Source: Lentisphaerota bacterium
Lineage (GTDB): Bacteria > Verrucomicrobiota > Kiritimatiellia > UBA8416 > JAFGTH01
Assembly: GCA_016934225.1 (NCBI GenBank)
Contig: JAFGTH010000252.1
Location: forward strand, 1-5,765
Length of the DNA stretch: 5,765 nt
Direction of reading: 5' to 3'
Shown piece by piece: positions 5,264 through 5,765 of the stretch (position 1 is its first letter; each line of letters begins with the position of its first letter). Below the pieces are notes generated by a model. The model searched no databases. It had not been told where the DNA came from and saw only the letters and a list, made by a program, of their open reading frames with translations. The position numbers and the translations under genes were made by a program.

Positions 5264-5765
5264 ATGACGAAATTTTCTTCTCTCTCGTGCCTGACACAAT
5301 ATGTTTCGTCATCTTTTGCCAACTTTAATATTCCGATCCGGCCATTTCACAGAAAACAATACCGACGAGTCATATCACACTTACCAGTATTTATAACTTC
5401 TGTCTTGGCATTACTATGCCTTCTCAATCTATCCAAAGATGTTCATGCACAAATTGTAGTTACAAACCTCAACCCCATCAACATTACGGCCACATCCGCA
5501 ACGCTGCGCGGCGAGTTGCTGTCCGGGGGTGGAACCAACGTAGCCGACGCAACAATCTACTGGGGCGAGGTTGACGGCGGCACCGTTCCGGGGGCATGGG
5601 CCAACGATGAATACGTCGGCAACGTGACACTTGGTGTTTTCATTACCAATGTCACCGGGCTCACCCAGGGCATTACCAACTACTATCGTTGTTTTGCGTC
5701 CAACGCCTACGGCACGGCTTGGGCGTCGGATTCGATCAGTTTTTTGCCGATGAATCCGATATTCA
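5264..5765 (+). CDS. Large secreted or surface protein with Ig/fibronectin-like domain, 3' end missing
   Basis: The 167 visible codons are the N-terminus of a protein that runs off the right edge. The first 41 residues are an extended region ending in a basic patch (RPFHRKQYRRV at 26-36). A hydrophobic core follows (about 42-57, VFITSVLALLCLLNLS) and a signal peptidase site after DVHA (62/63), so the signal peptide is about twice the usual length. The cysteine in the core lacks a lipobox. Residues 64-160 form one beta-sandwich domain of Ig/fibronectin III style: ITATSATLRGEL, ATIYWGEVDGG, VTGLTQGITNYYRCFASNAYGTAWASDSI. Domains like this are frequent, often repeated and joined to LamG domains, in large exported proteins of Kiritimatiellota, Verrucomicrobiota and Planctomycetota. 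The cargo role is unknown: adhesion, polysaccharide binding and S-layer function are all possible. It is transcribed divergently from the FecR/CHASE2 cluster, so shared regulation is possible. Confidence 0.8.
   Translation, partial: MTKFSSLSCLTQYVSSSFANFNIPIRPFHRKQYRRVISHLPVFITSVLALLCLLNLSKDVHAQIVVTNLNPINITATSATLRGELLSGGGTNVADATIYWGEVDGGTVPGAWANDEYVGNVTLGVFITNVTGLTQGITNYYRCFASNAYGTAWASDSISFLPMNPIF

Noticed and set aside
1..5765. tRNA or rRNA genes, insertion sequences, attachment sites
   Set aside because: Apart from the dyads listed, I saw no tRNA-like cloverleaf or GTTCGANTC arm, no terminal inverted repeats with a transposase, and no repeated flanks in any intergenic stretch.

Overview
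The window looks like part of a Gram-negative genome, most likely from the PVC superphylum (Kiritimatiellota, Verrucomicrobiota or a relative). This assignment is an inference. It rests on an outer-membrane barrel protein, exported FecR and CHASE2 proteins, and a large exported protein with the Ig/fibronectin-like domain style (ATSATLRGEL... YYRCFASNAYGTAWA) common in that group. Base composition is mid-range, close to half G+C.

Layout. Nearly all of the window (1 to about 5035) is a three-gene cluster on the minus strand, transcribed from right to left. The first gene (3302-5011, perhaps really starting at 5035) encodes an exported protein with four ankyrin repeats, a TPR region and a C-terminal beta-barrel resembling Slam / DUF560 outer-membrane translocons. 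After 15 bases comes the second gene (1484-3286), an exported FecR-domain protein with a very acidic linker, a pair of 43-residue helical repeats, and a C-terminal domain resembling the TbpB-type barrel of Slam substrates. After a 239-base gap comes the third gene (1-1244, cut by the window edge), which encodes a membrane protein with a CHASE2 sensory domain. Members of that family usually carry an adenylate/guanylate cyclase or kinase domain after the part seen here.

The stretch 5036-5263 is a divergent regulatory region. It holds a strong sigma70-like promoter with an extended -10 facing right and a weaker one facing left. A perfect 7-base inverted repeat brackets the left-facing promoter. 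To the right, a plus-strand gene (5264 to beyond the edge) encodes a large secreted or surface protein with an unusually long signal peptide and at least one Ig/fibronectin-like domain.

Working model (inference): the barrel protein exports or displays the FecR/TbpB-like protein at the cell surface, in the manner of a type XI secretion pair. The extracytoplasmic CHASE2 domain of the third protein reads the state of this envelope module and passes it to a cytoplasmic output domain outside the window. The most informative points are the transporter/substrate/receptor combination, the apparent ATC start codon of the barrel gene, and the mosaic FecR protein.
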